DNA of 64,000 nucleotides from Capra hircus (taxonomy: Eukaryota; Chordata; Mammalia; Artiodactyla; Bovidae): the NCBI RefSeq assembly GCF_001704415.2, contig NC_030813.1, forward strand, positions 14,526,001 through 14,590,000, written 5' to 3'. Under the pieces are notes generated by a model. That model worked only from the letters and a program-made list of their open reading frames with translations. It was not told the origin of the DNA and made no database searches. Both the position numbers and the translations under genes were made by a program. Below are positions 1 through 12,251 of this stretch, one piece after another (position 1 is the stretch's first letter; every line of letters starts with the position of its first letter).

Positions 1-550
1 ATTAGAAAATGCTTGTTCCTTGGAAGAAAAGTTATGACCAACCTAGACAGCACAATAAAAAGCAGAGACATTACTTTGCAAACAAATGTCCATCTAGTCC
101 AAGCTATGGTTTTACCAGTAGTCATGTATGGATGTGAGAATTGGACTATTAAGAAAGCCAAGCTCCAAAGAGTTGATGCTTTTGAACTGTTGTGTCACAG
201 AAGATTCCTTAGAGTCCCTTGGACTGCAAGGAGATCCAATCAGTCCATCCCAAAGGAAATCAGTCCTGAATATTCATTGGAAGGACTGATGCTGAAGCTG
301 AAACTTCAATAATTTGGGCACCTGATGTGAAGAACTGATTCATTTGAAAAGACCCTGATGCTGGAAAAGATTGAAGGCAGGAGGAGAAGGGGATGACAGA
401 GGATGAGATGATTGGATGGCATCACCAACTCAATGAACATGAGTTTGAGCAACCTCCTAGAGTTGGTGATGGACAGGGAGGCTTGATGTGCTGCAGTCCA
501 TGGGGTTGCAAAGAGTCGGACACAACTGAGCGACTGAACTGAACTGAACT
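1..550 (+). mobile_element. BovB (RTE LINE) 3' end, cut by window edge
   Basis: The frame at 13-312 reads the BovB ORF2 C-terminal region (for example MTNLDS, KSRDITL, VVMYGCE, AFELL, VPWTARRSNQS). A TAA replaces the usual continuation near 310, and a later TGA interrupts the arginine-rich tail, so the copy is dead. The untranslated end finishes in three ACTGA-type units at about 536-550, the diagnostic BovB terminus. The 5' part lies outside the window, so truncation there cannot be judged. Confidence 0.93.
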
Positions 551-1084
551 CCTGTTACCAAATTCTGTATCCATTTGGATCTTGTTTGGCTTCTTGTAAT
601 ATGTGTCTCTACTGAACAATGGCTTAAACTCATTAGGGAATTATTTTTCTCATAAAATAAAGAACCCAGAGGTAGGCAGCCCAGTGCTTATACAGTGGTT
701 CCCAGGTGTCATCAGGAACCCAGGCTGCTTCCAGCTGTTTGTCATCCTTTGAGATCTTTCATGTCATTTAAACTAGCTCACAGACATGAGCTTCAGGAAT
801 TAAGTCTGCATTCCATTAGGAAAAAGAGGGAGACCAAAGAACAAAAATATTCCTTTGTTTTTAAATATGTGCTTGTTAAGTCTAATCTTGCATATTATAA
901 ATTTTCCCCAAGTGTTTCACTGAGCAACTTGTGCTCCCAACTCTTTTGCTAGGACTGCATATTACGGTTGCCTCTTAGGGCAAGGAAGACTGGGGAAATT
1001 TTCACCCTAGATAAAATTAAAGTTCTTATAGTGAGAAGGAAGGGAATGTCTCATGTCTTAACTATACTGTTTCCCCTTGTTCAC
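551..1084. other. No recognised feature
   Basis: Ordinary AT-rich DNA between the BovB end and an old L2. The short open frame at 695-952 has no recognisable motif. Confidence 0.5.
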
Positions 1085-1560
1085 AATTCATTCTCCCCTC
1101 AGCAGTCAGAGTATGCTCTCTAATAGAAAATCTTATCATATCAGTCCTCTTATAAAGCTCTTCAATACAATCCTATTAACTTAGTATAAAATAAGTTCAA
1201 AATCCTTACTGTAGCTGCCAGACATTGTATACACTGTCCCCTGCTCCATTTCCATGACTCATTTTTTATCCTATTTCTTACCCACCCTCTGTGCTTCAGT
1301 CACATGGGCCTCCCATAATTCCTTTAGTTGAGCTTGACCTGCTATAGTCTTGCCCTCACTCTTCACCTGAATAACTTCTCATTCTTGAGATATTTCTTTT
1401 AATATCATTTACTTAGATAAAGTCTACAACTTCCCAAATTAAGCCATTAATGCCCCCATTTCAATCTCATATGATTCCTTCTATTTCTCATTTATAGCAC
1501 TTGCAAAAATATGTTAACATATGCTTCCTATTTTATGCCTGAAAAAACTTAATGGAATCT
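1085..1560 (+). mobile_element. Ancient L2 LINE fragment
   Basis: The order of segments follows the L2 3' region: a 'cagcagtcagagt' block, then 'atcatatcagtcc', 'ttcaaaatcctta', 'cccctgctcc', then 'ttatagcacttgcaaaa'. Divergence is high, as expected for an element that predates placental radiation. Edges are approximate. Confidence 0.55.
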
Positions 1561-1636
1561 TGTTTATATCTCCTAAGAGTCTCACAGATGAAGAAGGGAG
1601 TGACTTGCACAGCTAGTCTTTTCTATAAGCTTTAAA

Positions 1637-1681
1637 TACACACACACATACAGACACACACACACACCCACACACACACAC
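1637..1681. repeat. (CA)n microsatellite, interrupted
   Basis: About 45 bases of CA units broken by TA, GA and CC interruptions, so it is probably less variable than a pure tract. Confidence 0.9.
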
Positions 1682-2226
1682 CATAACTTAGCGCTTACCT
1701 TAGAAAGCTAGAACACTGGGAGATTTTTATTTCCTCTAAATCAGCACAGAAGCAGGAGATCAGACACCTTTCTTGTAGTTCTTTCCAAACTGTCCCTGAT
1801 CCTGTGATCTGTCAGCCAGCCATTGGTCTTCTTATGGTCTGCTTTCCAGTGTAAAACCTCTGTCGCTGCTGGGGAGAGGTATTCAAACAGGGTGCACCCA
1901 CTGGTCTTGTTGCCTGGTTCTGTCCCTATATAATTTATAAGATTGGTGTGAATCACAGTTGAGCTATGTTTGAATCTTTTCTCAGCTGTGTAGTCCTTTA
2001 TAAAGATAAATTAGAAACATTTACAAATCTTCTCTAAAGATTTCTTCTTTGACCAAGCTGTAACTCTACTTTTTGAGGGTCTAATTCAACTGATTGCTGT
2101 TATGAGGTTAAATGTAATTTTCACCAAGGTTTTATGATATATAAATCCTCTCTGCTACATAGATGAGAAGCAGTACATACTGAGTGTGATAAACTATGAT
2201 TTTCATATTTTTTTTTCTAATGGAGT
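1682..2226. other. No recognised feature
   Basis: Unique-looking DNA up to the left target-site repeat of the next BovB. The minus-strand open frame at 1741-1956 shows no family motif. Confidence 0.5.
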
Positions 2227-2238
2227 ATTGGCCAGAGA

Positions 2239-2927
2239 TGAAAGTGAAAGAGCAGAGTGAAAAAGTTGGCTTAAAGCTCAACATTCAGAAAATTAAGATC
2301 ATGGCATCTGGTCCCATCACTTCACAGGAAATAGATGGGGAAACAGTGGAAACAGTGTCAGACTTTATTTTCGGGGGCTCGAAAATCACTGCAGGTGGTG
2401 ATTGCAGCCATGAAATTAAAAGATGCTTACTCCTTGGGAGGAAAGTTATGACCAACCTAGATAGCATATTCAAAAGCAGAGACATTACTTTGCCAACAAA
2501 TGTCCATCTAGTTAAGGATATGGTATTGCCAGTGGTCATGTATGGATGTGAGAGTTGCTCTATGAAGAAAGCTGAGCACCGAAGAATTGATGCTTTTGAA
2601 CTGTGGTGTTGGAGAAGACTCTTGAGAGTACCTTGGACTTCAGGGAGATCCAACCAGTCCATTCTGAAGGAGATCAACCCTGGGATTTCTTTGGAAGAAA
2701 TGACGCTAAAGCTGAAGCTCCAGTACTTTGGCCACCTCATGCGAAGAACTGACTCATTGGAAAAGACTCTGATGCTGGGAGGGATTGGGGGCAGGAGGAG
2801 AAGGGGACGACAAAGGATGAGATGGCTGGATGGCATCACCAACTCAATGGACATGAGTTTGAGTAAATGGACAGAGAGGCCTGTCATGCTGCGATTCATG
2901 GGGTCACAAAGAGTTGGACACAACTGA
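2239..2927 (+). pseudogene. BovB ORF2 C-terminal remnant
   Basis: About 229 codons stay open from the truncated 5' end of the insertion to the natural stop at 2925-2927. The frame also runs upstream into host DNA to an ATG at 2196. It covers the region after the YADD reverse transcriptase motif: KLNIQK, GPITSQEIDGE, the FGGSKIT segment, SRDITLPTNVHLV, VMYGCES, AFELWCWRRLLRVPW, SLEKTLMLGG, and an arginine-rich GGRRRRGRQRMRWLDG stretch. There is no endonuclease and no catalytic aspartate pair, so no activity is possible. RTE proteins of this kind are about 1,000 residues; this is roughly the last quarter. Confidence 0.9.
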
Positions 2928-2948
2928 GCAACTGAACTGAACTGACTG
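2239..2948 (+). mobile_element. BovB insertion with perfect 12-base target-site duplication
   Basis: A 5'-truncated BovB of about 710 bases. The 12-mer attggccagaga occurs at 2227-2238 and again at 2949-2960, immediately outside the element, and marks the target-site duplication. The 3' end is 'actgaactgaactga'. The element starts inside ORF2 just after the reverse transcriptase catalytic region ('gtgaaagagcagagtgaaaaagttggc'-type segment, shown here only in part). Perfect target repeats and a largely open frame suggest a fairly young copy. Confidence 0.95.
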
Positions 2949-3180
2949 ATTGGCCAGAGAGTAAAGATTGCAGATGAATCATGTAAAGACAGTCAAGATC
3001 CTTTCATTGACTGTATAAGTTCTGAGACTTCTTACCCTATTTTTTGTCCCTAGAGAGGAAGAAAAGATATCCTAACAATAAGAATCTATTTATTGATGTG
3101 TCTTTATTTTGAAAATAGTAATAGTAAGACTTTATTTTTATAGAATTTGTGTAAATTTATCAAGAATTATTAAATAGTTG

Positions 3181-3401
3181 TGTGTGCCTGCTAAGTCACT
3201 CAATCATGTCTGACTTTTTGTGACCCCATGGACTGTATCCTACCAGGATCCTCTGTCCATGGGGATTCTCCAGGCAAGAATACTGGAGTGGGTTGCCAAG
3301 TCCTCCTCTAAGGATCTTCCTGATCCAGGGATCAAATCTGCATCTCTTGTCTCCTGCATTGGCAAGTGGGTTCTTTAGCCACTGAGCCACCTGGGAAGCC
3401 C
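3181..3401 (-). mobile_element. Bov-tA SINE (left unit of a tandem pair)
   Basis: Minus-strand copy. The tRNA-derived head lies at the right ('ttagccactgagccacctgggaagcc') and the Bov-A body at the left ('gtgaccccatggactg'). The promoter B-box region is 'ccagggatcaaatctg' here, mutated from the usual GGTTCGATCC. The 12-mer attaaatagttg stands at 3169-3180 and again at 3629-3640, enclosing this unit and the next. Confidence 0.92.
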
Positions 3402-3407
3402 ATTAAA

Positions 3408-3618
3408 GTGAAAGTGAAGTCATTCAGTCATGTCCGCCTCTTTGCGACCCCATGGACTGTAGCCTACCAGGCTCTGAGGAGCCTCTCAGTCCATGGAATT
3501 TTCCAGGCAAGAGTGGAATGCCATTTCCTTCTCCAGGGGATCTTCCCAATCCAGGGATCGAACCCGGGTCTCCCACACTGCAGGCAGACACTTTACCATC
3601 TGAGCCACCAGGGAAGCC
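3408..3618 (-). mobile_element. Bov-tA SINE (right unit of a tandem pair)
   Basis: A second minus-strand Bov-tA begins six bases after the first. Its B box is well kept (complement of GGTTCGATCC at about 3554-3566). 'attaaa' precedes it and 'ttaaat' follows, so it probably landed in the right-hand target repeat of the first SINE. Confidence 0.92.
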
Positions 3619-3640
3619 TTAAATATATATTAAATAGTTG

Positions 3641-4420
3641 AGCACGTGTTAAATAAAAATTCATGACTTTGTATCCTACATATAAAAGTCATGCTTAAGG
3701 CATATTGGAACTGTAAATTAATTTCTTTAATTATTAGCATTAATCTTTCTGCACTGTTGAAACTCCAATGTTTTCATTACAGTACCTATAACATATTACC
3801 TAGCATAATATATAAAATTTTTTTGTATATCTGTCTTCACAACTGATTTGAAAAATCTTTGAGTACAGGATCATAATGGTCACTAAAACTTTTTGTTGAA
3901 TTATTGAATTTTTAAAAGGTATTTTAGAGAAACTTATATTTAATATTATATGTGTTTTTTAGATAGACACTATTAAAAATACTTCATAAATTATAAAGGA
4001 CACTGACAATGTACTAGCTTATTATTTTATTTATATAAAAATATAGAGCAATTTAGTCTATCAGATACTAAATTTTCTATTAAAATGCTAAATAAAGTAC
4101 AAAATATCTTAGTAAATTTTCTAATACAGGGGCAAATATCACATGGGGAATTTGATTGACAAATGGGATGCTAACTATAGGTATAGTAGTTGATATATCG
4201 CAAAATTCTTTGGTTTTCTTTCTCTTTAGGAAGTTTTTGAAAGTATTTCTAGTGTAACTGGAGAGTGGACACATCAAGAAGCTTTCCTAAGATCCTCAGT
4301 TTTACTCCAGAAATATTATCTTTAATGTAAATCTTTCCCACAAATTTGTACTTGCTTGTTACCATGGACAGAAGTTTGCGAGGGTAAAACTTGTCTTCTT
4401 CCTCTCTAAGAACAGCTTGA
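3641..4420. other. AT-rich DNA, no recognised feature
   Basis: Low-complexity AT-rich sequence with no family signature and no credible exon. Confidence 0.5.
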
Positions 4421-4425
4421 TTTCA

Positions 4426-4644
4426 TCCCTGGTGGCTCAGATGGTAAAGCGTCTGTCTACAATGCGGGAGACCTGGGTTTGATCCCTCGGTCGGGAAGAT
4501 TCCCTGGAGAAGGAAATGGCAACCCACTCCAGTACTCTTGCCTAGAAAATCCCATGGATGGAGGAGCCTGGTGCAGGATACTGTCCATGGGGTCGCAAAG
4601 AGTCAGACATGACTGAGCGACTTCGCTTTTCACTTTCGCTTTCA
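4426..4644 (+). mobile_element. Bov-tA SINE
   Basis: Plus-strand copy: tRNA head from 'ccctggtggctcagatgg', B box 'gggtttgatccct', Bov-A body with 'ggagaaggaaatggcaac', and a 'cactttcgctttcac' tail. A short ATTTC flanks both ends, too short to be a firm target repeat. Confidence 0.92.
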
Positions 4645-7600
4645 CATTTCTCAATGGTGTGATATACATATTTAAATTGAAGATATTAATATTAAAACAC
4701 AAAGGGGTAAGATTCATATTAAAGATGGTGACACAAGTTCTAATTTAAAAAGTCTCACTAATTCATATCCCCCCCAAAATAATTTTAGCTCTCGTAGATC
4801 AAAGACAAAATATGTTGCATTAATATGTGAAACTATTTATACATGCTCAATTTAACATCATATATTTTCTTACCATTCTCATTTTGGAGAGGAAAAAAAC
4901 ACATTCCCCCCGATTTTCTGACTTTTCCGTTTTCCTAGCCAACTCTCTTTGTCACATATCTATAATTAAAATTGACCTGATTTTCCCATGTGATAAATGT
5001 TAGAAAAAGATTGCAAAGGTTCATAATCATTGAGATAGTAAAACAAATGTATGTCCCTTGTTGTCATAATTAGTCCATACCAGTTCTTCATTACGCAACC
5101 TGTATCACCATATGCTCCTCAGAGTACATGGCTAGACTTGGCGCAATTTCCTTGACATGATTTCACATTATTCATCAATCCACACTACTTTAATATATTA
5201 AAGAGGAAACAGGTAGACAGCTAAGGGCAAAAGTAAACATTGTTAGAAGAGCATATTTATTGACCTGATAAACCAGCTCAGTCTTTGTAGATGCAGATAT
5301 ACCTTATTATGAAATTATTGCTAAATGTTTAAAAATAGCATTTATAAGGAAACATAAAGTAATCTTTTATTAGTCTCCTTTTCAGATCCATACTTATACT
5401 AAATGAAATAATAAATGAAATCAGTGTACTGATGTGTTTGAGAAAAAGCACTAGACATAGGGAAATCATTCCCTAGTAAAATGGGTGAATAGTGTTTCTA
5501 AGAGTGATGTGCATAGCGTCTTGGTCTGCCATTAAGAACAGCAGAGGCAAGAGGGTGAAATGCCTGTCAGAATTTCTTTGAGCTTTCTTACCTGTGTACA
5601 ATAGCAGTTCAATAATTCAATTCTTTATTTTCTCTAACGATTTGTAAATCGGGCCCATTATGCTGTTTCCAGTATGTGCATGGTAGATATTTATGATTAT
5701 AAAGAAGTTATAAAAATGCAGTGTGTATGTTTCCTAAGATCTATTACTGGGAAAGAGGGAGTGGTTGCAGAAAGCTGGCAGGTGAGAGTGGGCTCAGAAA
5801 TCTACACTCTGGGGTGAACTCATTTGCCTGTGAGTGTCTGCAGGTTGTGAAGAGCTGGGAGAAAGTAATTTCTCATGATTTCATTTCTTACTTTTCAGGA
5901 GAACTTCATTTATCATCACCTTAACTTTAAAACACATAATTTACATCATTTAAAAAAATGAAAGTCAACCAGAACCCAAGAATTCTTTTGACCCAAAGGC
6001 CACTGCATAAATAAATAGAACTGAGCAGCTTGAGGGACATTCTGGTGTATTTGAGATTTACACTAGATCTGCCAGTAATTAATTGTATGATACTCAACTG
6101 ATCACGTGCCGCCTCTAGCGTTCATGTTCATTGTTTGGAAGTGAGAGGTCAGAATTCTCCGTGAGTTCTCTCATATGGGCTTGCGAGATTCTAGATGATG
6201 GGCGCTCTGTCTATCCACCCTGAAAAGTTGAAATAGGTTGTTGATTTTAAGGAACTTGCCATGTCCTTTTGCTATAAATAATTACATGGAACCACTGAGA
6301 GAGTTCAGTGTTCTTTGTAATATGTCCATTTTGAAGTTATTCAATCTCAGTATTGTTTTATATACTATTTAATCTCCTAGGTAGGTCAGAGATCTGTTTA
6401 CACTTAAGATCGCTCTGATTTCAAGATTCTATAATGTTTTTCTTATAAGGACCAGGTCTACCTGGTCTGTAACAGAGTCTTGGTTTCCTGACAGAGACTT
6501 TTCTTGTTTTGAGGGCAAGGGAAAAGAAATATTTGCTCAGTTCCAGCAGAGCTAATACGCAATCTATTTCTGGTTTTGTGGCCAGGGGCCTATTCCCACT
6601 TCTTGCAGGTCACAAGAATTTGTGTATATAAAGTTTTGTTTGTTTTGTTTTCCCTGTATAATAGACTAAAGCAAGAAATTTCCTTATGATTACAATTTTC
6701 ACATTGATTTTAGCAATCTCCAATTTCTGACCCAAGTATGACAGAATCCCTTCCAGCACCACAGCTTCTTCTTGTTACAGTTCTTGACTCATCCTGTATG
6801 AGTGCACAATCACACAACTGCTACAAGATGAGACACTTTTTTTAGCCTGCATAGTCATTATTCTAATGTCCATTCATACCTTTAAAGACACAATAAAATA
6901 TAGCTTCTCATGAAACCAGAATATAGTAAATTCTTATTGAATGTAATTGTTTTTTCATCATCATAAGAGATACCATTTTTAGCACATTACATCTGAGACT
7001 CTCTGCTGGGTGTTTTAATATACTTTAAAGAGATAGATCAACATGTTCTCAGATGTAGTTTACATGTGACAAATCCACTGTCTCAACTTATTTCTAGAAT
7101 GAAAGAACCATAGATAAATAAAACATTTAAAACATGCTTAATCATTAAGTGATCAATTTACACTGTGACTTGTGTTTAAAGCAGTTTAAGTAACTTAACA
7201 AATGAGTCATTATGTACTTCAGAGAGGACCCTTATCATAATTCCATTTTTTTTTTTTTTTGCTCAGGATGAGCCCCAATGTTTATAGTAAATGTAATGAG
7301 TTTTCCCATCTTAAGAGTTATCATTTCCCCCAAAGAAAACTTCTTGGGGACAGGTGACATTTTGTATTTTTAAACCCTTGAAATACATACAAAGAATCTG
7401 ATAGTACCCATTTTGCTGAGCGACTGAGCTACTAACCCAGTTATAGAAAACAATTTTCTGAATAAACGTGTATTGTGTATATTTACACACAAATTCTCTA
7501 TTGCATCAGTGTATTTTAAAGTACTAACTGTACCACTCTGACTATGGAAAGGAAGAGCTTCCACATTTTGACTTCACTCCCATACATTTGGATGTGAAGG

Positions 7601-9452
7601 TGCCTGAAATGATAAATCCAGGACTTAAGAGGATGGTACAGGTGACAGGCCTTTAAATTCAAGTACTAGGAAAACCAAGGCCTGGGAAAAGACCTACTGC
7701 TTTTTTGACCATGTTGGCCATGATTCTGCTGGTCGTTGGGGGAGCTGTCTTTCCTACCTCCTTGTGTGATCTACACATGGGAGATAACTTCTGCATCGCT
7801 AAAACTAAAGGACACATGGATCTGGTTTAACACTGTTTCTCTGGTGGAGAATTACATACTTGTATTTTATGATATTTAACCTTTGTATGAGGTTTCATCT
7901 AGGTAACACCTTATATTTAGCATAACAAGTAACAAGAATTCATGAGAAATGACTAGCTCAAAAGACTAAATTAAGGTATTTGTTTCTTAAATAAAAAGTT
8001 TATTCCTCAGGAAATTATTTGTATTATCACCATTTCTATCCTGAAAGAAAGCAGATAAACATGGTAGTTTAATTATATATTTTAGATAAGTTCCGTCTAC
8101 TAAAACATGTACGTATTTTTAAGAGTACAAATTAAGCATGTTTAAGGCTCATATAGTGACTAGGTCTGAAAGTCCAGCCCAGTCCTCTCTCCCATGCCCC
8201 AGACTTGCAGTTGAACTTACCACCTAATCCTGAGTATCTCCATATTCCCTTAAACTTAATATGACTTCGAAAAAAAAAATCCAACTGCTCTACCAACATT
8301 GCCTTCAGGTTATCTGGAAGTAGAGTTATAATTCTCTGAAGAACCAACCAAGATCCTCCTTTTTCTCCTGGACATATAAGGCAGCCACTTTTGTGAGGAT
8401 GGGGGGTAATAGAATACAGATGGTCTGGTTTCACTTGGCTTGGTTGTTATTGCTCCTGTGGTTGTTTCTTGGAAAGTTCCTGAAGCTCTAAAGGATCTTT
8501 AAAACTTCCTGTGCCTAGGAGTTTAAAGTCACTAAAGAGTGGTCAAGAAATTTTGAGTTAGAGCCAAGGAGTAGTAATTGAACACTTATTGTTATGAAGT
8601 ACTATAAAATAAGTGCTTACAGGATAGATATGATTGAGAAAGTTACTGCTTATAAAAGTCTCTCAGTCTAGCAGAAAAGGCAAATCTGTAAGACAGAAAT
8701 TAACATAGCTCAAAAGTGCCCTGGATGAGGATGGCTTCTGAATCTGAAATCTTGGATAATACATGGATTCACCCAAATGAATATATTAAAAGAAGTAGGT
8801 CCTAAATTGGTTCTGATTTCTTTAGACACCTATCAAATAGCTTTATCTAAAAATGGGTTTGATGTTATCCATTTAATTCTATTCTTAGTATTTTTCAGAT
8901 TTCACATTTGCACTGAGAATAAGTAATGTTTATCTAGTAACTGCATGGTCAGTTAAAAGGTTTGGAAATTGAATTCAGAAATCCCTCAAAATCCTAGTCT
9001 CTTGTAAAATATTCAGCCTATAATATATTCTGCAGCATCTTTGGTGTAAGATAATAAAAGAATTATCTTTTTGTTTTTATCTTGTTTTCTAAAAGAATTT
9101 CAGAAGTCCAATTGATCAAGTCTTCACAATTCATTGATGTGAATGATCAAGAAGCAAACTAAATTAAGTTTAGGAACAGAAAGATTTCCATCACTTCCAT
9201 TAAAGTAACTTCTATAGGAGATAATTTTATTAAATTCTAAGAAATGTCTTTTAGACGCAACTGAACTAAGAACATTGCTGCCTAAAAGACCCAAGCATTT
9301 CAGTGTTTTCTGTTACTGTCATAGGAAATACATTTGGAGTTAATGACTGAGAAATGATAATGATTAGCATAGCTACAAAAGAATTTTAAATGTCCACTTT
9401 GTATTAATTTTGGGTGTTTATAAACCATTTTTAATAAGTTCTTTTTAAAAAT
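4645..9452. other. 4.8 kb with no recognised repeat or gene
   Basis: Only a T run near 7246-7260 and an A run near 8270-8278 stand out. Short open frames (for example 5721-5924, minus 7370-7564, minus 8132-8434) lack family motifs and look random. Old, highly diverged repeats could be missed by eye. Confidence 0.45.
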
Positions 9453-9460
9453 AAAATCTC

Positions 9461-10050
9461 CTCTAGGAGTTTTATAGTTTCTGGTCTTACATTTAGATCT
9501 TTAATCCATTTTGAGTTTGTTTTTGTGTATGGTGTTAGAAAGTGTTCTAGTTTCATTCTTTTACAAGTAGTTGACCAGTTTTCCCAGTACCACTTGTTAA
9601 AGAGATTGTCTTTTCTCTATACTCTTGTCCCATTTGTCAAAGTAAGGTGTCCATAGGTGCATGGATTTATCTCTGGGCTTTCTATTTGTTCCATTGGTCT
9701 ATATCCCTGTCTTTGTGCCAGTACCATACTGGCTTGATGACTGTGGCTCTGTAGTAGAGCCTGAAGTCAGGCAGATTGATTCCTCCAGTTCCATTCTTCT
9801 TTCTCAAGATGAAACTGGAGCCTATTATACAGAGTGAAGTAAGCCAGAAAGAAAAACACCAATACAGTATAATAATGAATATATATGTGGAGTTTAGAAA
9901 GATGGTAATGATAACCCTGTATGCAAGACAGCAAAAGAGACACAGATGTATAGAATAGTCTTTTGGATTCTGTGCTAGAGGGTGAGGGTGGGATGATTTG
10001 GGAGAATGGCATTAAAACATGTATAATATCATATGTGAAACAAACAAAAA
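9461..10050. mobile_element. L1_BT-like insertion with inverted 5' part
   Basis: The segment 9461 to about 9807 is L1 ORF2 on the minus strand; its complement reads NSKWIKDLNVRPETIKLLEE. From about 9808 the element continues on the plus strand with the ORF2 C-terminus (MKLEPI..SEVSQKEKHQYS) and 3' UTR, ending in an A-rich tail at 10038-10054. The plus part matches the complement of the L1 at 25240-25370. AAAATCTC lies at 9453-9460 and 10051-10058 and is probably the target repeat, partly hidden by the A tail. This is the classic twin-priming product. Confidence 0.82.
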
Positions 10051-10101
10051 AAAATCTCATTGCTTTCTTTTAAAGTTGTCTTTTATTTGCCTTCCAACTT
10101 A

Positions 10102-10215
10102 CTTTTTTTTTCTTTTGACCACACCATGCTGGCATGTGGGATCTTCAGGGATCGAACCTGTACCCCTTGCATTGGAGGTGCGGAGTCTTAACCACTAGAC
10201 TGCGAGGGAAATTCT
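10102..10215 (-). mobile_element. CHR-type tRNA SINE
   Basis: Minus-strand copy: 'ggcatgtgggatctt', then 'agggatcgaacctg' (complement of a tRNA B box), then 'gagtcttaaccactagactgc', and a degraded GGGAAnTTC head. It lacks the Bov-A body, which separates the older cetartiodactyl CHR group from Bov-tA. Confidence 0.75.
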
Positions 10216-12239
10216 ATAAACCGTTTTAGGATTAAAAAGTCAAAATGAATGTGTAGTACTGCCATGGGAATTTCCACGAGTATTTTTCCAGCATCAGCTT
10301 TGCTCATCAGCTTTACACTATATCTCCCGAATAAAGATAAAATATGCAGCCTTGTCACACCACATACCATGACATTCACTTACAACTGAGTACCAGTAAG
10401 AAAATATGAAAATTAATTTCTTAAGAATGTGCTTCTGCTTAAAACCATTTAAACTTATCAAGAAATCTTTGTTTCTAAATAAAGAAGCAAAAATTCAATT
10501 AAGAACAGAGGCCTAACATGTGAATACGATTTACATGATTAAGTGGTGATAACACCCTGTTCTGCATTTAATTCCCACACACAGTATTGAACCAAATGTG
10601 AAACTGATACTTTGGTGACATTAAATATCCATAGCTTTGAAATGTGCTGCCATTTAATTACTACCAAAGCCATGTGCCTGAGAGGTTTTATTCCTCTCTA
10701 TTATGAAGCTCTCAATACGGTGCTAAGACAAAGACACTGCAGTGCTATAAAACCAGGAAAAAGAGTGCAATAATTAAAAGTCTCATGCATACTATCACAA
10801 AGTTGGCCACATTAACAGAAATGAAAATGATCTCTGTACTCTGACTCAAAACTGAGACTCAGAATTCACGTCCAAATTTGTGTTGTTAGCAATATGACAG
10901 GTTCCAAACCATGAGCCTAACCAAACACACATTTAAATCATTAACATCACTCTTCTACTCAAAACAAAAAAAGGAATGTATGATTAAACCGATAACTATG
11001 TCAGGAATCAACCAACTCCGAGAATAATGTTCATTTGGGATCCCTCATGCTTTATTAAACTTAAAATTGAAAGTTACTAAAATGCTCTTTTCTTATCCAA
11101 GGCACCAAAGAGCAAATGTACATAAGCAAAAACTAAGTGGATATATGATTCCTCTTGTCAGCATGTCACAGAAATGAAAGAAAAGAAAGTGTAGTGTTAG
11201 GCACGTTGACCAGACTGTTTTTCCGTATTAACAGACCACTTAGAGTCAACTTCTTTAACCAGCTCCTCATCCTAAAATGCTTAGATCTTTGGGACACATC
11301 TTTCTCTTGCTGCTGTTAGTATTGAAAATATCTCCTCTTTTTGTTATATCATAATAGCAATCATGAATACAGACAATTATAAAGAAAAGGTTAAAATCAT
11401 CTGTGAGGTCATCATTCAAAGAAAACCAGTAATAAACTGTAGAGTGAACCTTTCTAGACTCGTCACTCCCCAGCCCTACCCAGTCCTATATCCCACATAC
11501 CCTGAGTCCCCAAGCCTTCACTCTGTTAAGCTGAGGCTTTTGCTAAAAGCTGCATGAGGAGCAAAGGCTGAAGCAAGAGTAAGAAGTCTTTGTCCAGAAT
11601 TTTGAAGGATTTTTGAATTTAAATCTCAAATCTTATAACTGAATTTGCAATGATTAGCTAAACATTGCTTACTCTCAGTACAAATGTGAAAACTGAAAAA
11701 TATTAAGTGTATAATTATATGAATAATATGAAACCCATTATCAGGGAATCTACTCAATACACACCTAAAGAAGAGTTACTCACTTTGTGACATAGAAGCT
11801 AAAGATATTTCATTTTAATATATATATGTATATATATCAGACAAGATATAGCAAGAAGTTAAGTCTATTGACTTCATAAAAACCATAAACAATTCAAATT
11901 TTTGTTGGAAATCTTTAAGGACATGTGTCCTATTGTCTGTTGGCACCTTCATTGTATGTAGGTGAGAAGAAAATTCCCATGTACAACAAGAAAGTTGAGA
12001 AATCATCAAAGGCTTAGAACACTTGGGATAATTTATATGTTTACAATGTCAAGCCAGGACAACTAGGCAACATAGTTGTCGATTTTACATTTTTTTAAAT
12101 AATTGAATGAGTATTTTTGTAGTTGCCTTGTACCCATTGGTTTAGGTGAACTGGTATAGATATTAAAGATCCCTGAATGGTTATGTAGTATTATACAGAA
12201 TGAGTGCACAGTGATTTATTCTATTGCTTTATCCAGATC
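10216..12239. other. 2 kb with no recognised feature
   Basis: Unique-looking DNA. A short TA-rich run sits at 11818-11838. The open frames at 11363-11557 and minus 11815-12009 show no motif. Confidence 0.45.
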
Positions 12240-12251
12240 ATTCACTCTCAA

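Noticed and set aside
2285..2923. 212-codon minus-strand frame
   Set aside because: It is the antisense shadow of BovB ORF2. The same antisense reading recurs at other BovB copies (for example 27281-27850, 55588-56025).
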